Shown: positions 23,757 through 33,662 of the stretch, in pieces | Layout of the letters: each line of letters begins with the position of its first letter | Numbering within the stretch: the first letter of the stretch is position 1 | Origin: Bradyrhizobium sp. RD5-C2 | GTDB lineage: Bacteria; Pseudomonadota; Alphaproteobacteria; Rhizobiales; Xanthobacteraceae | Assembly: GCF_019972155.1 (NCBI RefSeq) | Contig: NZ_BOVL01000003.1 | Span: forward strand, 1 to 41,134 | Length of the DNA stretch: 41,134 nt | Reading direction: 5' to 3' | Translations under genes and position numbers: made by a program | Notes under the pieces: generated by a model | Told to the model about the DNA's origin: nothing | Database searches by the model: none | Seen by the model: only the letters and a program-made list of their open reading frames with translations

Positions 23757-23877
23757 GTCGTCCCGGCGCAGGCCGGGACCCATAACCACCGTTCTATGTT
23801 GTTGAGATGAGTTGGGGCCGCAGCCCGGCATAACCACATGCGCTGTGGTTATGGGTCCCGGCTTTCGCCGGGACGAC
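23757..23877. repeat. GTCGTCCCGGC inverted repeat
   Basis: GTCGTCCCGGC (23757-23767) and GCCGGGACGAC (23867-23877) are exact inverted ends; inner GGGACCCATAACCAC and GTGGTTATGGGTCCC also pair exactly, flanking a non-paired centre. It lies between the thiolase and acyl-CoA synthetase genes. Confidence 0.8.
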
Positions 23878-23934
23878 ACCTTTTGTGTGGCCGCTTGTAC
23901 GGCTTGTGTAGCCGCCGATGCGGTTCTTCTTGTT

Positions 23935-25107
<1,173 letters not shown>

Positions 25108-25179
25108 GACTGATCTCCCTGATGTTTCTGGATTGGGCGGTTTCAAGTTGGGCCGGATTTAAGGGGCGGTTCAGCATTT

Positions 25180-25199
25180 AGTCAATCAATCAATTAACT
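25180..25199. promoter_or_regulatory. Candidate TetR operator between thiolase and TetR genes
   Basis: AGTCAATCAATCAATTAACT is an imperfect palindrome (14 of 20 positions match its reverse complement) with internal AATC/AATT direct repeats, in an AT-rich island in a GC-rich region. It lies in the divergent gap between the two genes, where a TetR repressor would bind both. Regulatory role is inferred. Confidence 0.4.
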
Positions 25200-25217
25200 C
25201 TTGAGTGCAGCCCCGCC

Positions 25218-25958
25218 ATGGGCTTATGTGCGGCCTCGATTTACCGGCGAGCCGAGAAACAGCCGGGGACACAGAGCGGGACCAGAGCGCAGTTGAACAC
25301 CAGCGTACCGACGAAACTTCCGGCCGGCAAAAATGCCACTGCCGACAAGCTATTGGTCGCAGCCAGCGAGCTGATGATCGAGCGCGCCTCGATCGAGGTC
25401 TCGCTGTCCGACATCGCGCAGAAGTCGGGCGTCAACGCTGCGCTGGTGAAATATCATTTCGGAAACAAGGACGGGCTGTTGCTGGCGCTGCTCGCGCGCG
25501 ACGCCGCCACCGAGATTTCGCAGCTCGAATATCTCATCAGCCAGCCGATCACGCCGTCCGCGAAACTGCGCCTGCATATCGGCGGCATCATTCGTGCCTA
25601 TCACCAGTTCCCCTACATGAACCGGCTGATTCATTATCTCCTGCACGAGAGCTCGACTGCCGCCGCGAACGAGGTGTCGAAATTCTTCGTTGCGCCGCTG
25701 CTGGATTTTCACCGCCGCCTCCTTGCCGAAGGCATCAAGGCCGGCGAATTCCGCAAGATCGATCCGGTGCTGTTCTACACCAGCCTGATCGGCGCCTGCG
25801 ATCACCTGTTCTTCGGCCGCCATGCGATGTCGCGTGCGGTCGGCGTCGGTCCGGTCACCGACGAGGTCTGCCGCGAATACATCAAGCATATGGAAGCCTT
25901 GATCTTCGGCGGCGTGCTCAATCCCGATAAGGAAACGGCAGCGGTCGCCGCCGGATAA
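25218..25958 (+). CDS. TetR-family regulator of the acyl-CoA cluster
   Basis: A TetR/AcrR-type factor of up to 246 residues. The N-terminal helix-turn-helix is LSDIAQKSGVNAALVKYHFGNKDGLL (about 63-88). The C-terminal ligand-binding domain begins near 95. The first 25 residues are of doubtful coding quality, so a TTG at 25293 (giving MNTSVPTK..., about 15 residues before helix 1) is an alternative; neither start has a good ribosome site. It is divergent from the thiolase and 46 bases upstream of an SDR on the same strand. Its position in the middle of the cluster suggests control by an acyl-CoA. Confidence 0.88.
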   Translation: MGLCAASIYRRAEKQPGTQSGTRAQLNTSVPTKLPAGKNATADKLLVAASELMIERASIEVSLSDIAQKSGVNAALVKYHFGNKDGLLLALLARDAATEISQLEYLISQPITPSAKLRLHIGGIIRAYHQFPYMNRLIHYLLHESSTAAANEVSKFFVAPLLDFHRRLLAEGIKAGEFRKIDPVLFYTSLIGACDHLFFGRHAMSRAVGVGPVTDEVCREYIKHMEALIFGGVLNPDKETAAVAAG

Positions 25959-26004
25959 CAAAGTTCGAGTCTAGAGAAGAAACGCCCAAGGAAAGGTTGT
26001 TCCC

Positions 26005-26763
26005 ATGCAGTTGAAAGACGTTGCCGTTCTCATCACCGGCGGTGGCTCCGGGCTCGGTGCCGCAACCGCGCGCGCCATGGCCGCCAAGGGCGCCAGGATC
26101 GGCGTGATCGACCAGAACAAGGAAAATGCCGAGAAGGTCGCCGCCGAAGTGAAGGGCGTTGCCCTGCACGCCGACGTTACCGACGAGGAAGCGATCAAGG
26201 CGGCGATCGCCAAGGCGGAAGCCGCGCACGGCATCGCGCGCGTGCTGATGAACTGCGCCGGCATCGGCGGCTCGCAGCGCATCGTCGGCAAGGACGGCGT
26301 CTATCCGCTGGCGAAGTTCGTCCGCATCATCAACGTCAATCTGATCGGCACCTTCAACGTGCTGCGCCTGTTCGCCGAGCGCCTCGCCACCGAAGCCCCG
26401 ATCGGCGAGGAGCGCGGCGTTGCGATCAACACCGCATCGGTCGCGGCCTATGAAGGCCAGATCGGCCAGATCGCCTATTCGGCCTCGAAGGGCGGTGTCG
26501 TCGGCCTCACGCTGCCGGCCGCGCGCGACCTCGCCAGCCTGAAGATCCGCGTCAACACTATCGCGCCGGGCCTGTTCCTGACGCCGCTGCTGATGGGTCT
26601 CAACGAGGAAGCCCGCAAGAGCCTCGGCGCCCAGGTGCCGCATCCGGCCCGCCTCGGCGATGCCTCGGAGTACGGTAACCTCGCCGTCCACATCGTCGAG
26701 AACCCGATGCTCAACGGCGAAACCATCCGCCTCGACGGCGCCATCCGCATGGCGCCGCGCTAA
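26005..26763 (+). CDS. SDR-family 3-hydroxyacyl-CoA dehydrogenase (type II, HSD17B10-like)
   Basis: A 252-residue short-chain dehydrogenase. TGGGSGLG (11-18) is the NAD turn; the active site is S145, Y158 and K162 (YSASK). The stretch QIAYSASKGGVVGLTLPAARDLASLKIRVNTIAPGLFLTPLL matches the type II 3-hydroxyacyl-CoA dehydrogenase group, which includes human HSD17B10. It probably oxidises the 3-hydroxyacyl-CoA made by the hydratase. An AAGGAAAGG site lies before the ATG. It follows the TetR gene and precedes the hydratase gene, with a repeat in the second gap. Confidence 0.9.
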   Translation: MQLKDVAVLITGGGSGLGAATARAMAAKGARIGVIDQNKENAEKVAAEVKGVALHADVTDEEAIKAAIAKAEAAHGIARVLMNCAGIGGSQRIVGKDGVYPLAKFVRIINVNLIGTFNVLRLFAERLATEAPIGEERGVAINTASVAAYEGQIGQIAYSASKGGVVGLTLPAARDLASLKIRVNTIAPGLFLTPLLMGLNEEARKSLGAQVPHPARLGDASEYGNLAVHIVENPMLNGETIRLDGAIRMAPR

Positions 26764-26783
26764 CGGCGAATTCCGTCGTACTT

Positions 26784-26969
26784 CCCTTCTCCCCTTGTGG
26801 GAGAAGGTGGCCATAGGCGGCCTACGGCCGCCGTCCCTTAGAAAAGGACGCCGATGCTTTGCATCGGCTACGGCGACGGATGAGGGGTTCTCTCCGCGGA
26901 GACCGACCCCTCACCCAACCGAATGCAAAGGCAATAGCGAACATGCCCTCTCCCACAAGGGGAGAGGGC
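26784..26969. repeat. CCCTTCTCCCCTTGTGGGAGA inverted repeat
   Basis: The outer arm ending CTTGTGGGAGAAGG is matched by CCCTCTCCCACAAG near the other end. Inside are GGCGGCCTACGGCCGCC, GACGCCGATG...CATCGGC and CCTCACCC arms. It is a composite element in the gap between the SDR and hydratase genes. Confidence 0.75.
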
Positions 26970-27010
26970 ACAGCAACGAGCGTCGCGTTCGCTGAACGGT
27001 CGGGAGGACC

Positions 27011-27823
27011 ATGCGCGTGTCTCAGCCGCTGCTGATCGAACATCACGATGGGGTCGATTGGGTCACGCTCAATCGACCGGAAAGCCTCAACGCGCTCGAT
27101 CCTGCGATGATCGATGCGCTCAATACCTACTTCCAGGGCTTGCAGCGCAATCGCGACACCCGCGTCGTGGTGCTGAAGGGCGCCGGCGCGAATTTCTGCG
27201 CCGGGCTCGACCTCAAGCATGCGATGGCGCGCCGTGGCGGACAGACCGAGCCGCCCGGCGTCACGGAATCGCTCGACTCGCAGCGCCGCATTGCCGACAT
27301 CGTGATGCTGATGCGGCGCTGTCCGCAGCCGATCATCGCGCTGGTACAGGGTGCTGCCGCCGGCGGCGGTTTCGCGCTGGCGCTCGCCGCCGACATCCGC
27401 ATCGCGGCCAAGAACGCGCGGATGAACTGCGCCTTCATCAAGCTCGGCCTTGGTGGTTGCGACATCGGCACCAGCTATTTCCTGCCGCGCCTCGTTGGCG
27501 TCTCCGTCGCCTCCGAACTGATCCTCACCGGGCGCTTCATCCATGCCGACCGCGCGCTTGCGGTGGGCCTTGTGTCCGAGGTGGTCGAGGCCGCTGATCT
27601 CGACGCTGCTGCCAATCCTTTTATCGATGCAATGATGACGGCCTCGCCGGTTGGCCTGCGCCTCTCGAAGGAATGCATCAACATGAGCGTCGATGCCGGC
27701 TCGATCGAGGCCGTGATCGCGATGGAAGATCGCAATCAGGTGCTGTGCAGCCGCTCGGAAGATTTTCAGGAAGGCATCAAGGCCTTCCTTGAGAAACGAA
27801 AGCCTGTCTATATCAGGCGCTGA
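27011..27823 (+). CDS. Enoyl-CoA hydratase/isomerase family protein
   Basis: A 270-residue crotonase-fold protein. Oxyanion-hole segments are NFCAGLDLKHAM (about 61-72) and QGAAAGGGFALALAADIRIA (about 115-134). The first catalytic glutamate position of crotonase is not conserved (GGGFALA), and the second segment is GLGGCDIGTSYFLPR, with aspartate. A hydratase, isomerase or lyase reaction is possible; in the cluster it should act on an enoyl-CoA. A GGGAGG site precedes the ATG. It is 42 bases upstream of the CoA ligase at 27865, so the two are likely co-transcribed. Confidence 0.9.
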   Translation: MRVSQPLLIEHHDGVDWVTLNRPESLNALDPAMIDALNTYFQGLQRNRDTRVVVLKGAGANFCAGLDLKHAMARRGGQTEPPGVTESLDSQRRIADIVMLMRRCPQPIIALVQGAAAGGGFALALAADIRIAAKNARMNCAFIKLGLGGCDIGTSYFLPRLVGVSVASELILTGRFIHADRALAVGLVSEVVEAADLDAAANPFIDAMMTASPVGLRLSKECINMSVDAGSIEAVIAMEDRNQVLCSRSEDFQEGIKAFLEKRKPVYIRR

Positions 27824-27864
27824 GAACAGATCCTCAAAAGGACAAGAATTCCGGGAGACGCAAA

Positions 27865-29730
27865 ATGGATGGAGACCCGGCGATGCTGACGAAACCTGCC
27901 TTCCGCAAGGTGGATTGGCTCGTGCGTGACATCGCAGTCGAGCGGCGCACTGACGGCACCGTCGTCCTGAAGTCGCGGATCCCGTTGCAGGCCTACGAGA
28001 CGCATATCCCGGCCTATCTCGCCAAATGGGCGGCGCAGGCCCCGGAGCGGATCTGGCTCGCGCAACGCGGCGGCGCCGACCGGCAGTGGCGCAAGGTCTC
28101 CTATGGTGAAGCCAAGCGCACCGTCGATGCGCTGACGCAAGGCTTGCTCGATCTCGGCATTGGCGACGGCCGACCGGTCGCGATCCTGTCAGGCAATTCG
28201 ATCGAGCACGCGCTGATGACGCAGGCTGCGATGCAGGCGCGGCTGCCGGCGGCGCCGGTGTCGCCCGCCTACTCGCTGATGAGCCAGGACCACCTCAAGC
28301 TCAAATATCTGTTCAACCTGATCAAGCCGGCCGTCGTCATGGTGCAGGACGGTCCGACCTTCGAGAAGGCGCTGAAGGCGATCGACCTCACCGGCATCAC
28401 GGTCGTTCACGTCCTGCGTCCCTGCGACGGCATCAAGAGCGTGGCCTTTGGCGAGCTCGCGGCGACGCCGGTGACGGCCGATGTCGCCGCGTCGATCGCG
28501 AAGATCACACCCGACACCGTCGGCAAGCTGCTGTTCACCTCCGGCTCGACCGGCATGCCCAAGGCCGTCATCAACACCCAGCAGATGATGTGCGCCAATG
28601 CGGCGATGATGATGCAGGTGCGCCCGCGCGAAACGGCCGGCCCGATCCCGACCGTGCTCGACTGGATGCCGTGGAATCACACCATGGGCGGCAACGCCGC
28701 GTTCAATCCGGTGCTGGTCGATGGCGGCACGCTCTATATCGACGACGGCCGGCCGATGCCGGGCCAGCTCGAGGAGACGATCAGGAATCTGCGCGAGGTG
28801 TCGCCGACCTATTACGCCAACGTGCCGGCGGGCTATGCGGCGCTCGCATCCGCAATGGAGAAGGACGCGGCGCTGTGCGCGAGCTTCTTCAAGAACCTCT
28901 CGATCATGGCCTATGGCGGCGCCCGGCTGCCCGACGATCTCTATGACCGGATGCAGGCGCTGGCGGTGAAGACCACGGGCGAGCGCATCGTGTTCTATAC
29001 CGGCTGGGGTTCGACCGAGACCGCGCCGACCTCGACAGGCACCTATTGGGACACCGAGCGCGTCGGCCTGATCGGCCTGCCGTTCCCCGGTGTCGAGCTG
29101 AAGATGGTGCCGTGCGGCTCGAAATACGAACTGCGGCTGCGCGGCGTCAACGTCACGCCTGGCTATTTCGGCCAGGCGGACCTCACCGCCAAGATGTTCG
29201 ATGAAGAAGGCTTCTACTGCATCGGCGATGCCGGCGTGTTCGTCGATCCCGAGGATCCGCTACAGGGCATCATCTTCGCCGGCCGCGTGGTCGAGGACTT
29301 CAAGCTGACGACAGGGACCTTCGTCCATGTCGGCTCGCTGCGCACCGATGCGATCGCCGCCGCGACGCCGGTCGTGCATGACGCGCTGGTGGCGGGGCAG
29401 GACCGCGAGTTCATCGGCCTGTTGTGCTGGCCCAACCTGCATGCCTGCCGCCAGATCGTCGGCAATGCGGATGCGAGCTATGAAGACGTGATCCGGCATC
29501 CCGATGTGCTCGCGTGTCTCAAGAAGGGCTTGCAGGCGCACAATGCATCCACCACCGGCAGCAGCATGCGCATCGCGCGTGCGATGCTGATGGTCGAGCC
29601 GCCGTCGATCGACGGCAACGAGCTCACCGACAAGGGCTACATCAACCAGCGCGCCGGTCTCGAACGCCGCGCCGAACTGGTGGAGAAGCTCTATGCCGGC
29701 AAGCCCGGCGATGAGGTGATCGTGCTGTGA
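27865..29730 (+). CDS. AMP-dependent CoA ligase, feruloyl-CoA synthase-like
   Basis: A 621-residue adenylate-forming enzyme. The phosphate-binding motif is FTSGSTGMPKAVINT (about 225-239), with the A5-type GWGSTETAPT near 380. FCS-type features include long spacing, GLPFPGVELKMVP and GRVVEDFKLTTGTFVHVG. It resembles feruloyl-CoA synthases and related long ligases, which activate hydroxycinnamates or other aryl acids. The alternative start at 27883 is less likely, because GGGAG lies before the first ATG. It follows the hydratase gene. The substrate is inferred from similarity and is uncertain. Confidence 0.88.
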   Translation: MDGDPAMLTKPAFRKVDWLVRDIAVERRTDGTVVLKSRIPLQAYETHIPAYLAKWAAQAPERIWLAQRGGADRQWRKVSYGEAKRTVDALTQGLLDLGIGDGRPVAILSGNSIEHALMTQAAMQARLPAAPVSPAYSLMSQDHLKLKYLFNLIKPAVVMVQDGPTFEKALKAIDLTGITVVHVLRPCDGIKSVAFGELAATPVTADVAASIAKITPDTVGKLLFTSGSTGMPKAVINTQQMMCANAAMMMQVRPRETAGPIPTVLDWMPWNHTMGGNAAFNPVLVDGGTLYIDDGRPMPGQLEETIRNLREVSPTYYANVPAGYAALASAMEKDAALCASFFKNLSIMAYGGARLPDDLYDRMQALAVKTTGERIVFYTGWGSTETAPTSTGTYWDTERVGLIGLPFPGVELKMVPCGSKYELRLRGVNVTPGYFGQADLTAKMFDEEGFYCIGDAGVFVDPEDPLQGIIFAGRVVEDFKLTTGTFVHVGSLRTDAIAAATPVVHDALVAGQDREFIGLLCWPNLHACRQIVGNADASYEDVIRHPDVLACLKKGLQAHNASTTGSSMRIARAMLMVEPPSIDGNELTDKGYINQRAGLERRAELVEKLYAGKPGDEVIVL

Positions 29731-29753
29731 TGAGGCCGACGCTCTCTCCATTC

Positions 29754-29859
29754 GTCATTCCGGGATGCGCCCACTTGGGCGCAGGCCCGGAATCCATCAA
29801 GCCACATCATCTGCGGCTCAATGGATTCCAGGCTCACGCTTCGCGTGCCCCGGAATGAC
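29754..29859. repeat. GTCATTCCGGG inverted repeat (copy 2)
   Basis: Begins GTCATTCCGGGATGCGC and ends GTGCCCCGGAATGAC, with inner CCCGGAATCCAT and ATGGATTCCAGG. Same family as 3445-3543 and 31037-31125. Upstream of the first acyl-CoA dehydrogenase. Confidence 0.8.
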
Positions 29860-29897
29860 GGCCAATTGAAACGACAAGAACCAAAAAGGTAGCCGCC

Positions 29898-31025
29898 ATG
29901 AATTTCGATTTCTCCGACGAACAGAAGCAGATGCGCGACGAGGCGCGGAAATTCCTCAGCGAACAGTGCCCGCCGAAGGCCGTGCGCGAGGTGCTCGACG
30001 GCAAGGCGCCCTACGACAAGGCGCTGTGGAAGGGCCTCGCCGAGATGGGCTTCCTCGGCGTCGCGATCCCGGAACAGTTCGGCGGCGCAGGCGCCGGGCA
30101 TCTCGAGCTCTGCGTGATCGCGGAGGAAATGGGCCGCGCGCTGGCGCCGGTGCCGTTCTCCTCCACCGTGTATCTCGCCGCCGAAGCGATCCTGATCGCA
30201 GGCAGTGACGCGCAGAAGCAGAAGTGGCTGCCGAAGATCGCCTCGGGCGATGCCATCGGCACGCTGGCGCTGTTCGAGGGCAAGGGCAATCCGTCGCCGA
30301 AGGCCATCAACGTCACGGCCAATGGCGGCGTGCTCAACGGCGTCAAGAAGCCGGTCGCCGACGGTGCGATCGCCGATTTCGCTGTGGTGGCTGCGCGCAC
30401 CGGTTCGAGCGGACGTGAGTCCGATATCTCGCTGTTCATCGTCGACCTCAAGGCGGGCGGCGTTGAGGTCAAATCACTGACCAACATCGATCTGACCCGC
30501 GGCCAGGCCGAGATCACCTTCAAGGACGCCAAGGCGGAGCCGCTCGGCGCGGCCGGCGAGGGCTGGAGCGTCATCACCCAGGTGCTGGATCGCGCAGCCG
30601 TGCTGACGGCATTCGAGCAGGTCGGCGGCGCCGATCGCGCGCTGGAGATGGGCCGCGACTACGCGCTCGACCGCATCGCGTTCGGTCGTCCGATCGGCTC
30701 GTTCCAGGCGGTCAAGCACATGCTGGCCGATATGTACGTCTCGGCGACGCTGGCGCGCTCGAACTGCTACTACGGCGCCTGGGCTCTCTCGACTAACGCC
30801 GGCGAATTGCCGGAAGCCGCCGCCGCCGCGCGCATCAGCGCGACGCAGGCGTTCCAGCACTGCGCCAAGAACAACATCCAGGTCCATGGCGGCATGGGCT
30901 TCACCTGGGAGTTCGACTGCCACATGTACTACCGCCGCGCCAATGCGGTGGCGCTCGGCCTCGGCAGCCTGTCCTATTGGGAAGACGCGCTGATCGACCG
31001 CATGCGCAAGAAGAACGCGGCGTAG
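29898..31025 (+). CDS. Acyl-CoA dehydrogenase, likely non-catalytic-Glu subunit of a heteromeric enzyme
   Basis: A 375-residue acyl-CoA dehydrogenase-fold protein: the N-terminal helical domain has FGGAGAGHLELCVIAEEMGRAL, the middle beta domain GVLNGVKKPVADGAIADF, and the C-terminal helical domain QVHGGMGFTWEFDCHMYYRRANAVA. Where most family members have EGT(S/N)E with the catalytic glutamate, it reads ALGLGS. Such shortened proteins pair with ~415-residue partners in actinobacterial heterotetramers (FadE26/27 and FadE28/29 types). The ~415-residue type is encoded immediately downstream twice. Whether this is the FAD-binding or silent subunit is not decided here. The Shine-Dalgarno is weak. 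Confidence 0.88.
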   Translation: MNFDFSDEQKQMRDEARKFLSEQCPPKAVREVLDGKAPYDKALWKGLAEMGFLGVAIPEQFGGAGAGHLELCVIAEEMGRALAPVPFSSTVYLAAEAILIAGSDAQKQKWLPKIASGDAIGTLALFEGKGNPSPKAINVTANGGVLNGVKKPVADGAIADFAVVAARTGSSGRESDISLFIVDLKAGGVEVKSLTNIDLTRGQAEITFKDAKAEPLGAAGEGWSVITQVLDRAAVLTAFEQVGGADRALEMGRDYALDRIAFGRPIGSFQAVKHMLADMYVSATLARSNCYYGAWALSTNAGELPEAAAAARISATQAFQHCAKNNIQVHGGMGFTWEFDCHMYYRRANAVALGLGSLSYWEDALIDRMRKKNAA

Positions 31026-31036
31026 TTCCACGATTC

Positions 31037-31125
31037 GTCATTCCGGGATGCGCGAAGCGCAGGCCCGGAATCCAGAGGTTGGAAATCGAGATTCCGGGTT
31101 CACGCTTCGCGTGCCCCGGAATGAC
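31037..31125. repeat. GTCATTCCGGG inverted repeat (copy 3)
   Basis: Begins GTCATTCCGGGATGCGCGAAG and ends GTGCCCCGGAATGAC; the first bases are nearly the same as copy 2. It lies 12 bases after one acyl-CoA dehydrogenase stop and 15 bases before the next start. Confidence 0.8.
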
Positions 31126-31139
31126 GGAAAGAGATCAGG

Positions 31140-32387
31140 ATGAATTTCGACGACACCCCGCAGGAGGCCGCATTCCGCGCCGAGGCGAAAGCCTGGATCG
31201 CGGCCAATGCGCCGAAGCAATATGAGGACGAACTGCGCAAGGCCTCACTCGGCCGCGTTGCGCTCAAGGGCGCCAATATCCTCGAAGTGGCAAAAGCCTG
31301 GCAGAAGAAGAAGGCCGATGCTGGCTGGGCCTGCCTGCACTGGCCGAAGGACTATGGCGGTCGCGGCGCCTCGCCGATCGAGCGCGTGATCTGGCAGCAG
31401 GAGGAGGGCCCGTTCGGCCGCCTCAGCTCGATGTTCATCATCGGCCACGGCATGTGCGGCCCGACCATGATGGCGTTCGCCGGCGAGGAACAGAAGCGCA
31501 AATACCTGCCGCCGCTCGCCTCCGGCGAGAAGGTTTGGTGCCAGCTGTTCTCCGAGCCGGCCGGCGGCTCCGACGTCGCGGGCCTGCGCACCCGCGCCGA
31601 GAAGCAGGGCGACGAATGGGTGATCAACGGCCAGAAGATCTGGACCTCGGGCGCGCATTATTCCGACTACGGCATCCTCTTGACCCGCACCGATCCTGAT
31701 GTCGCGAAGCACAAGGGGCTCACCATGTTCTTCCTGGACATGAAGAGCCCGGGCGTCGAGGTCAGGCCGATCAAGCAGGCGAACGGCGCCTCCGACTTCA
31801 ACGAGGTCTATTTTACCGACGTGCGCATTCCGGACTCGCAGCGGCTCGGCAATGTCAATGACGGCTGGAACGTGTCGCTGACCACGCTGATGAACGAGCG
31901 GATGTCGATCGGTGCCGGCGTCTCCACCGGCTTCCCCGAGCTGTTCGACTTCTGCAACAGTTTGATGCTGGAGGATGGCCCGGCGATCGAGAATCGCGCG
32001 GTGCGTGCGAAACTTGCGAACTGGGCGGTGAAGGCGAGCGGGCTGAAATACACCAGCATGCGCGCGATCTCCGCGCTCTCCCGTGGCGAACGCCCGGGAC
32101 CGGAGAACTCGATCGGCAAGCTGGTCGCCGGTTCGATGATCCAGGATGTTGCGACCTACGCGCTCGACCTGCAGGGCGCCGCCGGCGCCTTGAACGGACC
32201 CGAGGACGCCGAGGTCGCTGGTAAATTCCAGGCGATGCTGCTGCGCGCGCCGGGCACCCGCGTCGAGGGCGGCACCGACGAGATCATGCGCAACATCATC
32301 GCCGAACGCGTGCTGGGCCTGCCCGGCGACATCAGGGTCGACAAGGACGTTCCCTTCAACAAGATCCCGACCAAGGGCCGCGCCTGA
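31140..32387 (+). CDS. Acyl-CoA dehydrogenase (FadE29-like), first of a tandem pair
   Basis: A 415-residue acyl-CoA dehydrogenase. Substrate and FAD segments are WCQLFSEPAGGSDVAGLRTRAEKQGDEWVINGQKIWTSGAHYSDYGILLTRTD (about 138-190); the C-terminal FAD loop reads EGGTDEIMRNIIAERVLGLPGD. The canonical catalytic EGT glutamate position is glycine (GGTDE). This layout matches the larger subunits of heterotetrameric dehydrogenases, in which the base is supplied elsewhere. The start has only a purine-rich AGAGATCAGG before it. It is about three quarters identical by eye to the next gene, 28 bases downstream. Confidence 0.92.
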   Translation: MNFDDTPQEAAFRAEAKAWIAANAPKQYEDELRKASLGRVALKGANILEVAKAWQKKKADAGWACLHWPKDYGGRGASPIERVIWQQEEGPFGRLSSMFIIGHGMCGPTMMAFAGEEQKRKYLPPLASGEKVWCQLFSEPAGGSDVAGLRTRAEKQGDEWVINGQKIWTSGAHYSDYGILLTRTDPDVAKHKGLTMFFLDMKSPGVEVRPIKQANGASDFNEVYFTDVRIPDSQRLGNVNDGWNVSLTTLMNERMSIGAGVSTGFPELFDFCNSLMLEDGPAIENRAVRAKLANWAVKASGLKYTSMRAISALSRGERPGPENSIGKLVAGSMIQDVATYALDLQGAAGALNGPEDAEVAGKFQAMLLRAPGTRVEGGTDEIMRNIIAERVLGLPGDIRVDKDVPFNKIPTKGRA

Positions 32388-32415
32388 GCGCGCGAAAAAT
32401 CAAAAGAGGTTCGCC

Positions 32416-33660
32416 ATGAATTTCGATGACACGCAGCAGGAAGCCGAATTCCGCGAGATCGCGCGCACCTGGATCGCCGCCAACGCGCCAAAGGAATTCG
32501 AGGAGGAGTTGTCAAAATCCTCGCTCGGCCGCATCCGGCTCGCCAAGCACGACATGGTCGAGGTCGGCAAGGCCTGGCAGAAGAAGAAAGCGGAGGGCGG
32601 CTGGGCCTGCCTGCACTGGCCGAAGGAGTATGGCGGCCGCGGCGCCACGCCGATCGAGCGCGTGATCTGGCAGCAGGAAGAGGGCGTCTACGGCAAGCTG
32701 ACGCAGCCGTTCCAGATCGGCGAGGGCATGTGCGGCCCGACCGTGATGGCCTGGGGCTCTGAAGACGCAAAACGCCGCTATCTGCCGAAGCTCGCCTCCG
32801 GCGAAGAGATCTGGTGCCAGCTGTTCTCCGAGCCGTCGGCCGGCTCCGACGTCGCGGGCCTGCGGACTCGTGCCGAGAAGAAGGGCGACAATTGGGTCGT
32901 CAACGGTCAGAAGATCTGGACCTCCGGCGCGCATTATTCCGACTACGGCCTGTTGATCGCGCGTACCGACCCGAATGTGCCCAAGCACAAGGGTCTCACC
33001 ATGTTCTTCCTCGACATGAAGAGCCCCGGCGTCGAGGTGCGGCCGATCAAGCAGGCCAACGGCATGCAGGAGTTCAACGAGGTTTATTTCACCGACGTGG
33101 TGATCCCCGACAGCCAGCGCCTTGGCGCAGTCGGTGAGGGCTGGAGCGTGTCGCTGACCACGCTGATGAACGAGCGCATGTCGATCGGTTCGCGGCTCGC
33201 CACTGGCGTACCTGAAATGTTCGAGTTCTGCTCTAATTTGATGCTGGAAGATGGCCTCGCGATCGACGATCCGGCGGTGCGCTCCAAGCTTGCGAGCTGG
33301 GCGGTGAAGGCAAGCGGCCTGAAATACACCAGCTACCGCGCGATCTCGGCGCTGTCGAAGGGTGAACGGCCCGGTCCGGAAAATTCCATCGGCAAGCTCG
33401 TCTCCGGCCTGATGCTGCAGGACATCGCGACCTATGCGATGGACCTCGAGGGCGCCGCGGGCAGCCTCACCGGCACTGACGAGGAGCAGGCCAACGGCCA
33501 GTTCCAGCAGATGCTGCTGTCGTCGCCCTCGATGCGTATCGCCGGCGGTACCGACGAGATCCTGCGCAACATCATCGCCGAGCGCGTGCTCGGCTTGCCG
33601 GGCGACATCCGCGTCGACAAGGACGTGCCCTACAACAAGATCCCGACCAAGGGCCGCTGA
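32416..33660 (+). CDS. Acyl-CoA dehydrogenase (FadE29-like), second of a tandem pair
   Basis: A 414-residue paralogue of the preceding protein, with the same domain order and a C-terminal loop AGGTDEILRNIIAERVLGLPGD (alanine where its neighbour has glutamate before GGTDE). Whole blocks match, such as LHWPK(D/E)YGGRGA and KGLTMFFLDMKSPGVEVRPIKQANG. The close similarity and adjacency suggest a duplication; the two may act on different chain lengths or form alternative pairs with the 375-residue protein. An AGAGG site precedes the ATG. The stop is two bases before the nitroreductase start, so the two are coupled. Confidence 0.92.
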   Translation: MNFDDTQQEAEFREIARTWIAANAPKEFEEELSKSSLGRIRLAKHDMVEVGKAWQKKKAEGGWACLHWPKEYGGRGATPIERVIWQQEEGVYGKLTQPFQIGEGMCGPTVMAWGSEDAKRRYLPKLASGEEIWCQLFSEPSAGSDVAGLRTRAEKKGDNWVVNGQKIWTSGAHYSDYGLLIARTDPNVPKHKGLTMFFLDMKSPGVEVRPIKQANGMQEFNEVYFTDVVIPDSQRLGAVGEGWSVSLTTLMNERMSIGSRLATGVPEMFEFCSNLMLEDGLAIDDPAVRSKLASWAVKASGLKYTSYRAISALSKGERPGPENSIGKLVSGLMLQDIATYAMDLEGAAGSLTGTDEEQANGQFQQMLLSSPSMRIAGGTDEILRNIIAERVLGLPGDIRVDKDVPYNKIPTKGR

Positions 33661-33662
33661 GC

